From NCBI RefSeq assembly GCF_947488835.1, contig NZ_CANLBK010000002.1, positions 1 through 64,000 of the forward strand: a DNA stretch of 64,000 nt, in the 5' to 3' direction. This document shows positions 8,641-17,144 of the stretch, one piece after another (the stretch's first letter is position 1; each line of letters starts with the position of its first letter). This stretch comes from an uncultured Marinobacter sp. (GTDB lineage: Bacteria > Pseudomonadota > Gammaproteobacteria > Pseudomonadales > Oleiphilaceae). The position numbers were made by a program, and so were the translations under genes. A model generated the notes under the pieces. That model had not been told where the DNA came from. It saw nothing but the letters and a program-made list of their open reading frames with translations, and ran no database searches.

Positions 8641-9395
8641 TGAGAAAGCTGATTTTTGGTCTTTTCATCGCATTCCTGCCGGTTCTCGGACTGGCAGCCG
8701 GTGCCGGCGTTCCGCTTGATCACATCAAAACGGATCATACAGACAAGGCATCATTGCAGCGTGGTGCAGCAATGTTTACCAACTACTGCATGGGGTGTCA
8801 CTCCATGGAGTATGCCCGTTACAAGCGGGTTGCTGATGATCTGGAGATACCCGCCAAGTTGTTCGAGGAGAATCTGATTTTCACCGGCGCCCAGATCGGT
8901 GAGCTGATGAAGAACTCCATGAACAAGGACATGGCAGCTGACTGGTTTGGTGCTCCGCCACCGGATCTTACTCTGGAGAGCCGCTTGCGTGGTGAGTCCT
9001 GGCTGTACTCCTACTTGCGTGGATTCTATAAAGATGAGTCTCGCCCGCTGGGTGTAAACAACGTGGTGTTCGACAAGGTGGGCATGCCTCATGTGTTGGT
9101 CGATCTCCAGGGTTTGTGCGCGGTCAAGCCTAATATTGGCAAAAAAGCCAGTGTTGAGCCTTTGAGTGGAAATGTCAGGAATGCAGATGCGTGTCCGGAG
9201 TATGCCATTGAAGGCAGTATGACTGGTGCCGAGTTTGATCGGGCCATGTACGACATGACGAACTTCATGTCTTACATGGCTGATCCGATCAAAGTCGAGC
9301 GTGAGCGCCTCGGTATATTCGTGTTGATCTTTGTCGCTATTTTCTTTGTCTTCGCCTACCTGCTCAATCGTGAGTACTGGAAGGACGTACACTGA
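8640..9395 (+). CDS. petC: Ubiquinol-cytochrome c reductase, cytochrome c1 subunit
   Basis: Periplasmic haem c subunit that passes electrons to soluble cytochrome c. The 251-residue product has a signal peptide (1 to about 20, ending GLAAGA), the haem motif CMGCH (50-54) and a C-terminal membrane anchor (LGIFVLIFVAIFFVFAYLL). The ATG at 8640 overlaps the petB stop. Upstream in-frame codons back to 8400 lie inside petB and are ignored. Confidence 0.98.
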   Translation: MRKLIFGLFIAFLPVLGLAAGAGVPLDHIKTDHTDKASLQRGAAMFTNYCMGCHSMEYARYKRVADDLEIPAKLFEENLIFTGAQIGELMKNSMNKDMAADWFGAPPPDLTLESRLRGESWLYSYLRGFYKDESRPLGVNNVVFDKVGMPHVLVDLQGLCAVKPNIGKKASVEPLSGNVRNADACPEYAIEGSMTGAEFDRAMYDMTNFMSYMADPIKVERERLGIFVLIFVAIFFVFAYLLNREYWKDVH

Positions 9396-9404
9396 GAAAT
9401 AGGG

Positions 9405-9410
9405 TATAAT
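9405..9410 (+). promoter_or_regulatory. Putative -10 element upstream of sspA
   Basis: A consensus TATAAT ten bases after the petC stop. No good -35 is visible. It lies before the hairpin at 9424-9458, so a transcript from it would have to pass that terminator to reach sspA. Confidence 0.4.
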
Positions 9411-9423
9411 CCTGTTCCCTGAG

Positions 9424-9458
9424 TTCCAGTGGGTGTTAATCGGCCCGCTGGAATTTTT
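9424..9458 (+). terminator. Intrinsic terminator between petC and sspA
   Basis: Arms TTCCAGTGGG (9424-9433) and CCCGCTGGAA (9444-9453) pair with one G-T wobble and lead into a T tract. It probably ends petABC transcripts, or attenuates read-through into sspA. Confidence 0.8.
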
Positions 9459-9504
9459 GCGTTTTTCAGGTCCATTTCGGTTTGTTTACTCGTGAGGTAA
9501 TTCT

Positions 9505-10134
9505 ATGGGCGTTGTGACTAAGCGGTCATCGATGACATTTTTCTCAGACCCGGCCAGCCACTATAGCCACAGAGTGCGCATTGTGCTGGCAGAGAAGGGT
9601 GTTACCGTTGATATCGTTGATGTTGATCCGGACAATCCGCCAGCTGAAGTGGCTGATATGAATCCGTATAACGCCCTGCCAACGTTGGTGGATCGTGATC
9701 TGGTTCTGTATGAGCCGAACATCATGATGGAATATCTTGATGAGCGTTTTCCGCACCCGCCTCTTCTTCCAGTTTATCCGGTGGCGCGTGCTAACAGTCG
9801 CTTGATGATCCATCGCATTCAGAGAGATTGGTGTGGTTTGGTTGACCAGATTCTGGCTCAGCCAAATGCCAAAGCTTCGGAGGTTGCTCGCAAGGAATTG
9901 CGCGAAGGCCTGCTGGCAGCTGGGCCGTTGTTTGGCGAAATGCCGTTTTTCCTCTCTGAGGAATTCACAATTGTGGACTGCTGTATTGCGCCCATTCTCT
10001 GGCGTTTGCCTGCCTTGGGCATCGAGCTTAATGATAAGCAGGCCAAGCCACTCCAGAAGTACATGGATAACTTGTTCGCCCGTGAGGGTTTCAAGGCCAG
10101 CCTTTCTGATCTCGAAGAAGACATTCGCAGCTGA
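9505..10134 (+). CDS. sspA: Stringent starvation protein A
   Basis: A glutathione-transferase-fold protein that binds RNA polymerase and alters transcription under starvation and acid stress in E. coli. The 209-residue product has the thioredoxin-like N-terminal domain ([21 protein letters not shown], about 11-31) and the helical C-terminal domain (about 90-205). The neighbouring sspB and the location after the bc1 genes are typical. The ATG is preceded by a GTGAGG ribosome site. Confidence 0.96.
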   Translation: MGVVTKRSSMTFFSDPASHYSHRVRIVLAEKGVTVDIVDVDPDNPPAEVADMNPYNALPTLVDRDLVLYEPNIMMEYLDERFPHPPLLPVYPVARANSRLMIHRIQRDWCGLVDQILAQPNAKASEVARKELREGLLAAGPLFGEMPFFLSEEFTIVDCCIAPILWRLPALGIELNDKQAKPLQKYMDNLFAREGFKASLSDLEEDIRS

Positions 10135-10172
10135 TTTAGCCGGCTTCCGCGATAGGGAACAGGAGACAAGCA

Positions 10173-10604
10173 GTGCCTGATAACAAAATCACCATGACCT
10201 CCAGTCGCCCGTATTTGGTGCGCGCGTTCAACGAGTGGATACTGGATAATGACTGTACGCCATACATCGTTGTGGATGCGGGTATTCAGGGTGTTCAGGT
10301 GCCTACAGCACATGTGGCGAATGGTCAGATTGTTCTGAATATTAGCCCTGGTGCTGTACGTGCACTCGTTGTTGGCAATAGTGCGTTGGAATTCAGTGCC
10401 CGGTTTGGTGGCGTACCTATGCAGGTGTTCATTCCTCTGCAGGCGGTTATGGCCATTTATGCGAAAGAGAATGGTGAGGGCATGGTGTTTGGCAGTGAGC
10501 CCGGCTCCCCGGATCCTGATGGCACCAATGATCGCGAAAGCTCCAGGCAGAATGGTCAGGAAGAACGACCGACCGGGCGGCCCACGCTCAAGGTTGTTAA
10601 ATAA
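10173..10604 (+). CDS. sspB: ClpXP protease specificity-enhancing factor
   Basis: Adaptor that delivers ssrA-tagged peptides to ClpXP. The 143-residue product has the SspB fold block (SSRPYLVRAFNEWILDN...TPYIVVDA, about 8-36) and a flexible tail ending in a hydrophobic ClpX-binding end (RPTLKVVK). The start is GTG with AGGAGA six bases upstream; a later ATG at 10194 lacks this site. It lies 38 bases after sspA. Confidence 0.96.
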   Translation: MPDNKITMTSSRPYLVRAFNEWILDNDCTPYIVVDAGIQGVQVPTAHVANGQIVLNISPGAVRALVVGNSALEFSARFGGVPMQVFIPLQAVMAIYAKENGEGMVFGSEPGSPDPDGTNDRESSRQNGQEERPTGRPTLKVVK

Positions 10605-10628
10605 GTATCAGATAGTGGTTTCAAGCTC

Positions 10629-10664
10629 TGACAAAAATGCCGGCGTAAGCCGGCATTTTTGTCA
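10629..10664. terminator. Bidirectional terminator between sspB and diaA
   Basis: Perfect 16-base arms (10629-10644 and 10649-10664) with a GTAA loop, A-rich on one side and T-rich on the other, so it can act on both strands. The minus-strand diaA stop codon (10662-10664) lies inside the stem. Confidence 0.92.
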
Positions 10665-11255
10665 GCCTCCAAATAGTTTTCCGTCTACCAGCGAACACAG
10701 AGCGTTGATCACCAGCATCAGCAATGGTGTGGCCTCTGTCGGCGACAGGTCGTTCAAGGCGATTTCGTGGTCTTCCGAGTGCATGAGGGAGGTTATATCG
10801 GATTTCTCCCGTGCGCTCAGCACAACCACATTCATTTCCCGGTCATGGGCCGCCTGAATAGCCTGGATGAGGTTGGCTTTGTGGCCGTCATCAACGATCA
10901 CGAACAGCAGGTCACCTGGTTTGCCTATGGCTTTAACCTGGCGCGAGAAGGTGTCATTAAAGCGGTTGTCACGGCAAATAGCGGAATAGGTTGTAGCATC
11001 TGCTCCAAGGTTAATGGCAGGGAGGGCTGGTCGGTCTTGTTCAAAGCGATTGAGAAAAGCCGTGCAGAAATACTGGGCTACTACATTGGCATTGCCGTTG
11101 GCGCAGGTGACGATTTTCCCGTCGTTAAGAAGGGCGTTTACAAAGGCGTCTGCTGCCTGCTCTATGGCGGGGCCGACGGTGCTGGCCGCTTGGGCAGTGT
11201 GCTCCATGTGGCTTGCAAATAACTGGTTGATCAGGTTGCCCATGTCGTCGTTCAT
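10662..11255 (-). CDS. diaA: DiaA-like SIS-domain DnaA initiator-associating protein
   Basis: In E. coli, DiaA binds DnaA and helps build initiation complexes at oriC. The 197-residue product matches DiaA along its length (FVNALLNDGKIV, NRFEQDRPALPAI, QVKAIGKPGDLL). The E. coli DnaA-contact Leu-Phe pair (L190, F191) appears as Leu194-Phe195 in the C-terminal KLFGG. SIS sugar-phosphate residues are lost: the usual ISTRGNS loop reads IVDDGHK. This argues against a phosphoheptose isomerase. Context lpoA-yraN-diaA equals E. coli yraM-yraN-yraO. It lies six bases after yraN on the same strand. Confidence 0.9.
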   Translation of the reverse strand: MNDDMGNLINQLFASHMEHTAQAASTVGPAIEQAADAFVNALLNDGKIVTCANGNANVVAQYFCTAFLNRFEQDRPALPAINLGADATTYSAICRDNRFNDTFSRQVKAIGKPGDLLFVIVDDGHKANLIQAIQAAHDREMNVVVLSAREKSDITSLMHSEDHEIALNDLSPTEATPLLMLVINALCSLVDGKLFGG

Positions 11256-11261
11256 CAGAGT

Positions 11262-11630
11262 CTATACATCCGCCTGAATTGCATTTTTGATCCATTGTAC
11301 CCGGTATTTTTTAACGGTTCCGGGGCTGATTGCCACTACGTCTATTCGGGTAACGGTGTCCCAGAGTTGGTGACGGTGCAGATAGAACGATGCGGCTTTT
11401 ATGAGCCGCTTTTGTTTCGGGTAAGAAATTGAGCTGGCTGGATCGACGAGGCTGCCACTGCCCCGGTACCGTACCTCAAAGAATACCAGGGTGTCTTGGT
11501 CTTGCCCTATCAGATCTATTTCGCCACCACGGCTGTAGACGTTCCGCTCCCGGATATGCACTCCGTGAGACTCAAGGTATCGTGCGGCAACACCTTCAAA
11601 ATATGTTCCAATCGCTTTTCGGCCTTCCAT
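11262..11630 (-). CDS. yraN: YraN/UPF0102 family nuclease-like protein
   Basis: A 122-residue conserved protein with a restriction-endonuclease-like core. It shows the GEIDLIGQD...LVFFEVRYR pattern (about 36-56), which matches the (E)xD...ExK-type acidic triad of the fold, with Arg in the final position. Biological function is not established; Holliday-junction-type nuclease activity has been proposed for the family. It lies between lpoA (29 bases) and diaA (6 bases) on the minus strand. Confidence 0.92.
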   Translation of the reverse strand: MEGRKAIGTYFEGVAARYLESHGVHIRERNVYSRGGEIDLIGQDQDTLVFFEVRYRGSGSLVDPASSISYPKQKRLIKAASFYLHRHQLWDTVTRIDVVAISPGTVKKYRVQWIKNAIQADV

Positions 11631-11659
11631 GGCTCTGGTTATCCTTGTGAAAGCGGCTG

Positions 11660-13522
11660 TCAGTTCGCCAGCGTTTGAACGTCCGGGGCGTCTGTATTGT
11701 TTTCAGGGGCAGGTTCGGGAAGCAGCTTGGGTGTTCCGCTCTGGAATTGGGCCCACAGTTGCTGCCTGTGAATGCTCCCTTCGGAGGTCATGGTAAGTCG
11801 CCCTGTCTGTCCGTCAATTGAAGCGGTTTGGATTTGACGAAGCAAGGGGAGGCGCTTGCTTAGCTGCCATGCGTCTGCTCCCATGGCAAACAGGCGACCC
11901 AGTTGTCCGCGGGTGCCAGACAAGGCGTTACCTGCCTCTTCGCGCAGCGGGTTTTTGTCATTAAGTACCCAGGGGATATCGGTGAAAATTACCTGGTTGA
12001 GGTCACGATCACGGCCGGCATCTGGTACACCTTCGTAAATAATTGAAGGTGAATATACTGGCAGGTCGCCTCCGAAATAGTATGCAAACAAGGGTTTTAG
12101 TTGGCGAGCAACAGCCGGTTCGGCCACCATGATAATGGCTTCTGCGTCTTGCCGGCGGCGCGGCTCGAACTCTACGTTCAGCCCAATGGTGCGCTCAACC
12201 TGTATGGCCCTGTCCCGTGATACGGATATGCCCAGAAGGTCTGCAGTGACAACCCGCAGGTTGTCCTCGCGGAAAAAACGTTCGATATCCAGAGCAATTG
12301 CGCCGTTCTTTTGCATGCGCTTCAGCAATGCAGCCTCGACGCGGTCACCCCATTCACCCTGAGGAATCAGCACCAGAACCTGGTTGATGTTTTGCCCGGA
12401 CAGTCTGTCTGCAATTTGACGGGCTTCGTCCTCAGCCGATAGGCCAAACTGGTACAGGCCATCGGGACGCGTTGTGCCGTCAGCCAGGTAGTTAAGTCCC
12501 AACGCTGGAACGGGAAGGGTTTTCATGTTTGTAAGGCTTGCCAGGGATTCCTTCTCAAGAGGCCCTATGATCAGATCAATATCTTCGGCAGCGAGTTCTT
12601 TGTAGAGCTTTTCAAATGGTTGGCCAGATGTGTCGATCACCCGAATGTCGGTTTTGCTCCGATCCGCCGATTTGTCCTGATAGTAAGCTGCCAGAAAACC
12701 ATCTCGAATGGCTTTGCCAGCACTGGCCAGGGGGCCATTCAGTGGCAGGGCGAGTGCGATTTTTTCGGGTCGGCTTTCTGCAAGATTGGCGATGAGCTGT
12801 AGCTCGGAAGGCAATATCTGTGCGGCAGGGTGCCCGGGCCGGCTGTTTTGCCAGCGCCGAATGGTGCGCCCTTGGTCGTCAATGCTGAGTCCTGGTGCAC
12901 GAATGCTGGCTGCGAGTTCGAGCCATCCTTCTGTTTCAAAGCCAATGCTTTGCTCGCTTGCAATTGCGAGCTTGTTGTCTGGAACCGCCTTCAGGAATGC
13001 CCAGATCCGGTCATGTATCTGCTGTGGGTTTACATTGCCGTCAGATTGGGAGAGAAGCATCAGGGTCATGGCCGCTGACAGCCTGTTATCTACGAGAGCG
13101 TACGTGTCGGCCTGAAGGTTGGCGGCCCGGTTAATAAATTCTGAGTTGTAGTCTTTGAAGTTGTCTGGCGAGATTTTCGTGACAATACTGGCTGCCCATT
13201 CGCGATCTTCGAGTGCCACTGCGCTGGCCATGGCGAGTAACTGCTTTTGAGCCTGCAGGGCAGGTGCAGGTTGCGCCAGTTGAGTGCTCTGCAGTAATGT
13301 GCGGGCGGCGCGGTGGTCGCCCTGATCCTGAAACTGGCTAGCGACCTTCAGCAGGTATCGCTGCGCGACTTCAGCGTTATTTTCCTTTGCAGCAAGCTCA
13401 AATGCCTGAGAGGGAGTCTGGGCAATGTGGGAGTCAAGGTCGATACTGGCGCAACCTGCAAACAGCAAGGTGAGCATGAATATACCGGCCAAGGCACGAT
13501 GATTAGCAGGATTCTTTGTCAT
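11660..13522 (-). CDS. lpoA: Penicillin-binding protein activator LpoA
   Basis: Outer-membrane lipoprotein that activates PBP1a transglycosylase/transpeptidase from the periplasmic side. The 620-residue product has a lipoprotein signal with lipobox LFAGC (Cys24). A helical TPR-like N-terminal region spans about 30-240, and a C-terminal periplasmic-binding-protein-like domain about 250-590 (IALALPLNGPLASAGKAIRDG). It diverges from rsmI across 131 bases, the same arrangement as E. coli yraL-yraM. Confidence 0.95.
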   Translation of the reverse strand: MTKNPANHRALAGIFMLTLLFAGCASIDLDSHIAQTPSQAFELAAKENNAEVAQRYLLKVASQFQDQGDHRAARTLLQSTQLAQPAPALQAQKQLLAMASAVALEDREWAASIVTKISPDNFKDYNSEFINRAANLQADTYALVDNRLSAAMTLMLLSQSDGNVNPQQIHDRIWAFLKAVPDNKLAIASEQSIGFETEGWLELAASIRAPGLSIDDQGRTIRRWQNSRPGHPAAQILPSELQLIANLAESRPEKIALALPLNGPLASAGKAIRDGFLAAYYQDKSADRSKTDIRVIDTSGQPFEKLYKELAAEDIDLIIGPLEKESLASLTNMKTLPVPALGLNYLADGTTRPDGLYQFGLSAEDEARQIADRLSGQNINQVLVLIPQGEWGDRVEAALLKRMQKNGAIALDIERFFREDNLRVVTADLLGISVSRDRAIQVERTIGLNVEFEPRRRQDAEAIIMVAEPAVARQLKPLFAYYFGGDLPVYSPSIIYEGVPDAGRDRDLNQVIFTDIPWVLNDKNPLREEAGNALSGTRGQLGRLFAMGADAWQLSKRLPLLRQIQTASIDGQTGRLTMTSEGSIHRQQLWAQFQSGTPKLLPEPAPENNTDAPDVQTLAN

Positions 13523-13653
13523 GGCAAGCTCTATAGATTCCGGGGTTTTGGCTTGTGGCGCCGATCTGATGGTGGCAAGTTTAACAGCTCCCGGGCCAAT
13601 TCACATGACGCAGGTGTCATGGTGGCGCCGTCTCTCCACGCGAGGCACACATT

Positions 13654-14550
13654 TTGAAATCTGAAACGGATCAACCTGCGATGCAGGTAATAAGACCAGG
13701 CGATAATCGCGGAACGCTTTATATCGTTGCAACCCCGATTGGCAACCTGGACGATCTATCGCCGCGCGCGGTAAAGGTGCTTTCGAGTGTGGCTGTTATT
13801 GCAGCCGAGGATACTCGCCACAGCGGGCGATTGTTACAGCATATTGGTATAAGCAAGCCGTTGATCGCGTTACATGATCATAACGAGCGTGGCAGGGTTC
13901 AGAATATACTGGAGCAGCTGCTGGCTGGCGATGATGTTGCCTTGATTTCAGACGCTGGCACGCCGCTAATCTCTGATCCAGGTTATGTGCTGGTTCGGGA
14001 CGCGAGAGCGGAAGGTCTGCGGGTTAGCCCGATACCTGGGCCCTGCGCATTGGTAGCTGCCTTGAGTGCTGCAGGCCTGCCCACCGACCGGTTTTTGTTC
14101 GCGGGCTTTCTTCCTGCAAAGGGTGCTGGCCGGCGAGCAGCTCTGGAGGATCTTCGCAAGGAGGTTGCAACACTGGTGTTCTATGAGTCTCCTCACAGGA
14201 TACTGAACACCGTAGCGGATATAGCGGAAGTTTTGGGCGCGCAGCGGGAGATTGTGCTCGGTCGTGAGATCACCAAGGCCTTCGAAACGTTCTATTCTGG
14301 TGCGGCTGCAGAAGTGCATTCCACATTGACGGATGATCCCCACGGCAGTCGTGGTGAATTCGTTGTGATGGTGCGGGGTGCGGAAAAGGCTGAGGCAGGG
14401 TTGATGGCCGGTGAGTTGGATGTGGATCATTTGTTGCGCCTTCTTATGGCGGAGTTGCCTCTTAAAAAAGTGGCAAAGATAGCGTCTGGCTTGAGTGGGC
14501 TGGGCAAGAACGAGCTGTATCAGCGCGCCTTGGAACTCAAAGAGGGTTGA
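13654..14550 (+). CDS. rsmI: 16S rRNA (cytidine(1402)-2'-O)-methyltransferase
   Basis: Methylates the ribose of C1402 in the 16S decoding centre with S-adenosylmethionine. The 298-residue product has the signature LYIVATPIGNLDDLSPRA near residue 22, AAEDTRHSG, and the SDAGTPLISDPGY motif of the tetrapyrrole-methylase fold. The TTG at 13654 has GAGG about eight bases upstream. ATG at 13681 would give 289 residues without a clear site. Both lengths are plausible. Confidence 0.96.
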   Translation: MKSETDQPAMQVIRPGDNRGTLYIVATPIGNLDDLSPRAVKVLSSVAVIAAEDTRHSGRLLQHIGISKPLIALHDHNERGRVQNILEQLLAGDDVALISDAGTPLISDPGYVLVRDARAEGLRVSPIPGPCALVAALSAAGLPTDRFLFAGFLPAKGAGRRAALEDLRKEVATLVFYESPHRILNTVADIAEVLGAQREIVLGREITKAFETFYSGAAAEVHSTLTDDPHGSRGEFVVMVRGAEKAEAGLMAGELDVDHLLRLLMAELPLKKVAKIASGLSGLGKNELYQRALELKEG

Positions 14551-14605
14551 CCCCTTGTTCTGCGCTTTTCCTTGCATGGTGCGTGGTGCAATAGTATTGT
14601 CTCGC

Positions 14606-14966
<361 letters not shown>

Positions 14967-14975
14967 TTTTTTTTT

Positions 14976-15175
14976 CCTTCATGAAGCGCATTAATTATCA
15001 TTGCGCGTTTCTTATAGCTAAAAAATCTTAAACCTCACTTGTCTTCTTCAGACATTTTTGCAGGTGTTTGATTTTCCTTCTTTTCTTTTCCGTAATGTCA
15101 TCTCTGACTCTCGCTAGTCTCTGTAACCTGTTGTCATAAAAGGAACTTTCGCAAGAGTGGCGTCGTTGACGGCGC
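14976..15175. other. Intergenic stretch before the dcw promoter
   Basis: AT-rich spacer between rnpB and the mraZ promoter. I see no gene with a ribosome site, no tRNA and no clear hairpin in it. The useful signals of the 306-base gap lie in its last 100 bases. Confidence 0.6.
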
Positions 15176-15204
15176 TTGCATTGTGAATTGCGTGTTTCTA
15201 TAGT
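15176..15204 (+). promoter_or_regulatory. Main promoter of the dcw cluster (Pmra)
   Basis: TTGCAT (15176-15181) and TATAGT (15199-15204) are spaced by exactly 17 bases. Transcription should start near 15211, at the edge of the MraZ box array. It is the only good sigma-70 promoter I see before mraZ. Confidence 0.72.
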
Positions 15205-15212
15205 GTGCACAA

Positions 15213-15247
15213 GTGGGAAAAAGTGGTTTCTAGTGGTTATTTGTGGA
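15213..15247 (+). promoter_or_regulatory. MraZ operator: four direct boxes at 10-base period
   Basis: GTGG begins at 15213, 15223, 15233 and 15243, giving TGGGA, TGGTT, TGGTT and TGGAT. In E. coli, MraZ represses the dcw operon through TGGGN boxes separated by five bases, the same 10-base period. Here there are four copies just downstream of the promoter, only the first a full TGGGN match. Confidence 0.78.
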
Positions 15248-15272
15248 TTTTGAGTCTCCAGAGACGGTGTAA

Positions 15273-15725
15273 ATGAGCAATTTTCTCGGCAGTCATGCCA
15301 TCAATATGGATGCGAAGGGGCGCTTGGCGATCCCCACCAAGGTGCGCGAAGGTCTCGCGCAAGCCTGTGGTGGCCGTATTGTATTGACAGCGAATGCCGA
15401 TGAAGAGCGGTGTTTATTGGTTTACCCGGAGCCTGAGTGGGAAATGCTACGCCCTAAAATTGAAGCGCTTCCCAACATGAACAAGGCCGCACGACGCCTG
15501 CAGCGTTTGCTGCTTGGTAACGCTGCGCCTATGGAAATGGATTCTGCCGGGCGCATTCTGGTGCCGCCCACTCTGCGCAGTTACGCCCATCTTGAGAAAA
15601 AACTGATGCTCATCGGGCAGGGCAACAAACTGGAGTTGTGGAGTGAGGAGCGCTGGTTTACATGGCTTGATGAATCTTCCTGTGATGAAGATATGCCGCC
15701 CGAGATGGAGGCGCTTTCCCTATGA
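15273..15725 (+). CDS. mraZ: Transcriptional regulator MraZ
   Basis: Autorepressor of the dcw cluster and a highly conserved nucleoid-binding protein. The 150-residue product has two tandem AbrB/SpoVT-type half-domains (about 5-50 and 80-125), with [20 protein letters not shown] at residues 6-25 and the parallel [15 protein letters not shown] in the second. The array of GTGG boxes 26 bases upstream is the expected operator. Its stop overlaps the rsmH start (ATGA). Confidence 0.97.
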   Translation: MSNFLGSHAINMDAKGRLAIPTKVREGLAQACGGRIVLTANADEERCLLVYPEPEWEMLRPKIEALPNMNKAARRLQRLLLGNAAPMEMDSAGRILVPPTLRSYAHLEKKLMLIGQGNKLELWSEERWFTWLDESSCDEDMPPEMEALSL

Positions 15726-16705
15726 CCTCTGATCGCAAGCCGGAGACCGGAGGGGAGTTCTCCCATCGTTCGGTGCTCCTGGATTCGGCGGTCGACTATC
15801 TGGTTAGTGACCCCGAAGGCAGGTATGTGGACGCCACATTCGGTCGTGGTGGGCATAGTCAGCTCATTTTAGGGCAGCTGGGCACCTCTGGTCAGTTGTT
15901 GGGCATCGACAAGGACCCCGAAGCGATTCTTGTTGCAGAACAGCTTGCGAAAACCGATTCCCGTTTCAAGCATTTCCACGGCTCCTTTGCAGAGTTCGAC
16001 CGCGCTGTGTCCGAAGCTGGCTGGGAGCACGTGGGTGGCGTGCTGATGGATCTTGGTGTGTCGTCGCCACAGTTGGATGATGCGTCCAGAGGCTTCAGCT
16101 TTATGCGTGATGGCCCCCTTGATATGCGCATGAACCCTCAGCAGTCGCCAAGTGCGGCAGAGTGGTTGATGTATGCGGAAGAGCGGGACATTGCCGATGT
16201 GATTTTTCGCTACGGAGAGGAGAAGTTTTCCCGTCGCATCGCCCGGCTGATTGTTGAGCGGCGCAAAGAAAATCCAATCGAAACAACGCTCCAGTTGGCT
16301 GCGCTGGTTAGTGAAGCCGTACCCAAAAAAGAGAAGCACAAACACCCGGCAACCCGAACGTTCCAGGCGATACGGATTTTTATCAATCGCGAGCTGGAAG
16401 ATCTGGAAGTCGGGCTGCAGGCGGCAGTTGACAAAATCGCGCCTGGCGGCCGGCTGGTCGTGATCAGCTTCCACTCGCTGGAAGACCGGCTCGTAAAACG
16501 TTTTATGCGAGATCTCGCGCGCGGCCCCAGGTTGCCCAAGGGCATTCCTGTAACGGCGGCGCAGGAGGCTTCGGATTTTCGGTTAATAGGCAAGGCGAGC
16601 AAGGCCGGTGCCGGTGAAGTTAGTGAGAATGTTCGCGCTCGCAGTGCTGTTATGCGGGTTCTGGAGCGTATCGACAACACAAAGACATCGCAGGGGAGCG
16701 CGTAA
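15722..16705 (+). CDS. rsmH: 16S rRNA (cytosine(1402)-N4)-methyltransferase
   Basis: N4-methylates C1402, the same base whose ribose is modified by RsmI. The 327-residue product has the SAM-binding [10 protein letters not shown] motif (about 39-48), [20 protein letters not shown] and the C-terminal [14 protein letters not shown] block. The ATG overlaps the mraZ stop. It is second in the dcw cluster as usual. Confidence 0.98.
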   Translation: MTSDRKPETGGEFSHRSVLLDSAVDYLVSDPEGRYVDATFGRGGHSQLILGQLGTSGQLLGIDKDPEAILVAEQLAKTDSRFKHFHGSFAEFDRAVSEAGWEHVGGVLMDLGVSSPQLDDASRGFSFMRDGPLDMRMNPQQSPSAAEWLMYAEERDIADVIFRYGEEKFSRRIARLIVERRKENPIETTLQLAALVSEAVPKKEKHKHPATRTFQAIRIFINRELEDLEVGLQAAVDKIAPGGRLVVISFHSLEDRLVKRFMRDLARGPRLPKGIPVTAAQEASDFRLIGKASKAGAGEVSENVRARSAVMRVLERIDNTKTSQGSA

Positions 16706-16707
16706 TT

Positions 16708-17112
16708 ATGGGCGCCGTAGCCATAGAGACGGCTGTAAAGCCGGTAAAGTTGAACAAGGAGAAGGTTCGCGAGGGCGTTGTAGCTGCCGTGCGAATCTCC
16801 CGGCGGGTATTCGATGCCACGCGCCAAACAAAGGTACTGGTGTCTCTGGGCTTGGCCGTGGTGCTTGTGGGTTCGTCCATAGGTGTCGTTGTGAGCGCCC
16901 ATGAGAACCGTGCGCTGTTCAATACCCTGTCTCAACTGCAGGCAGAGCGTGACAGCTTTCAGGCGGAATGGAGTCAGCTGCTTCTGGAGCAAAGTGCCAT
17001 GGGTGGCCACGGTCGTGTAGAGCGACTTGCGGCGGAACGATTCAATATGGTGGTGCCCGGGCGACAGGACATTGTTCTGGTGCCTTTGATGTCGCCGCTG
17101 GCATCCCGGTAA
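16708..17112 (+). CDS. ftsL: Cell division protein FtsL
   Basis: Small bitopic divisome protein that pairs with FtsB and FtsQ and activates FtsWI. The 134-residue product has a cytoplasmic tail of about 40 residues, one membrane helix (about 43-66) and a heptad-like periplasmic coiled coil (RALFNTLSQLQAERDSFQAE, about 70-95). The ATG lies two bases after the rsmH stop. Sequence identity in the family is low, so position and topology carry the call. Confidence 0.93.
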   Translation: MGAVAIETAVKPVKLNKEKVREGVVAAVRISRRVFDATRQTKVLVSLGLAVVLVGSSIGVVVSAHENRALFNTLSQLQAERDSFQAEWSQLLLEQSAMGGHGRVERLAAERFNMVVPGRQDIVLVPLMSPLASR

Positions 17113-17144
17113 TTCACAACAATAACAACCTCAGGGTGATCTGA

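Noticed and set aside
10662..11255. Phosphoheptose isomerase (gmhA)
   Set aside because: The SIS ligand residues are missing and the yraN-lpoA context with the C-terminal Leu-Phe indicates DiaA.
16210..17010. 266-codon open frame antisense to rsmH and ftsL
   Set aside because: It spans two confident genes on the opposite strand and shows no family motif.
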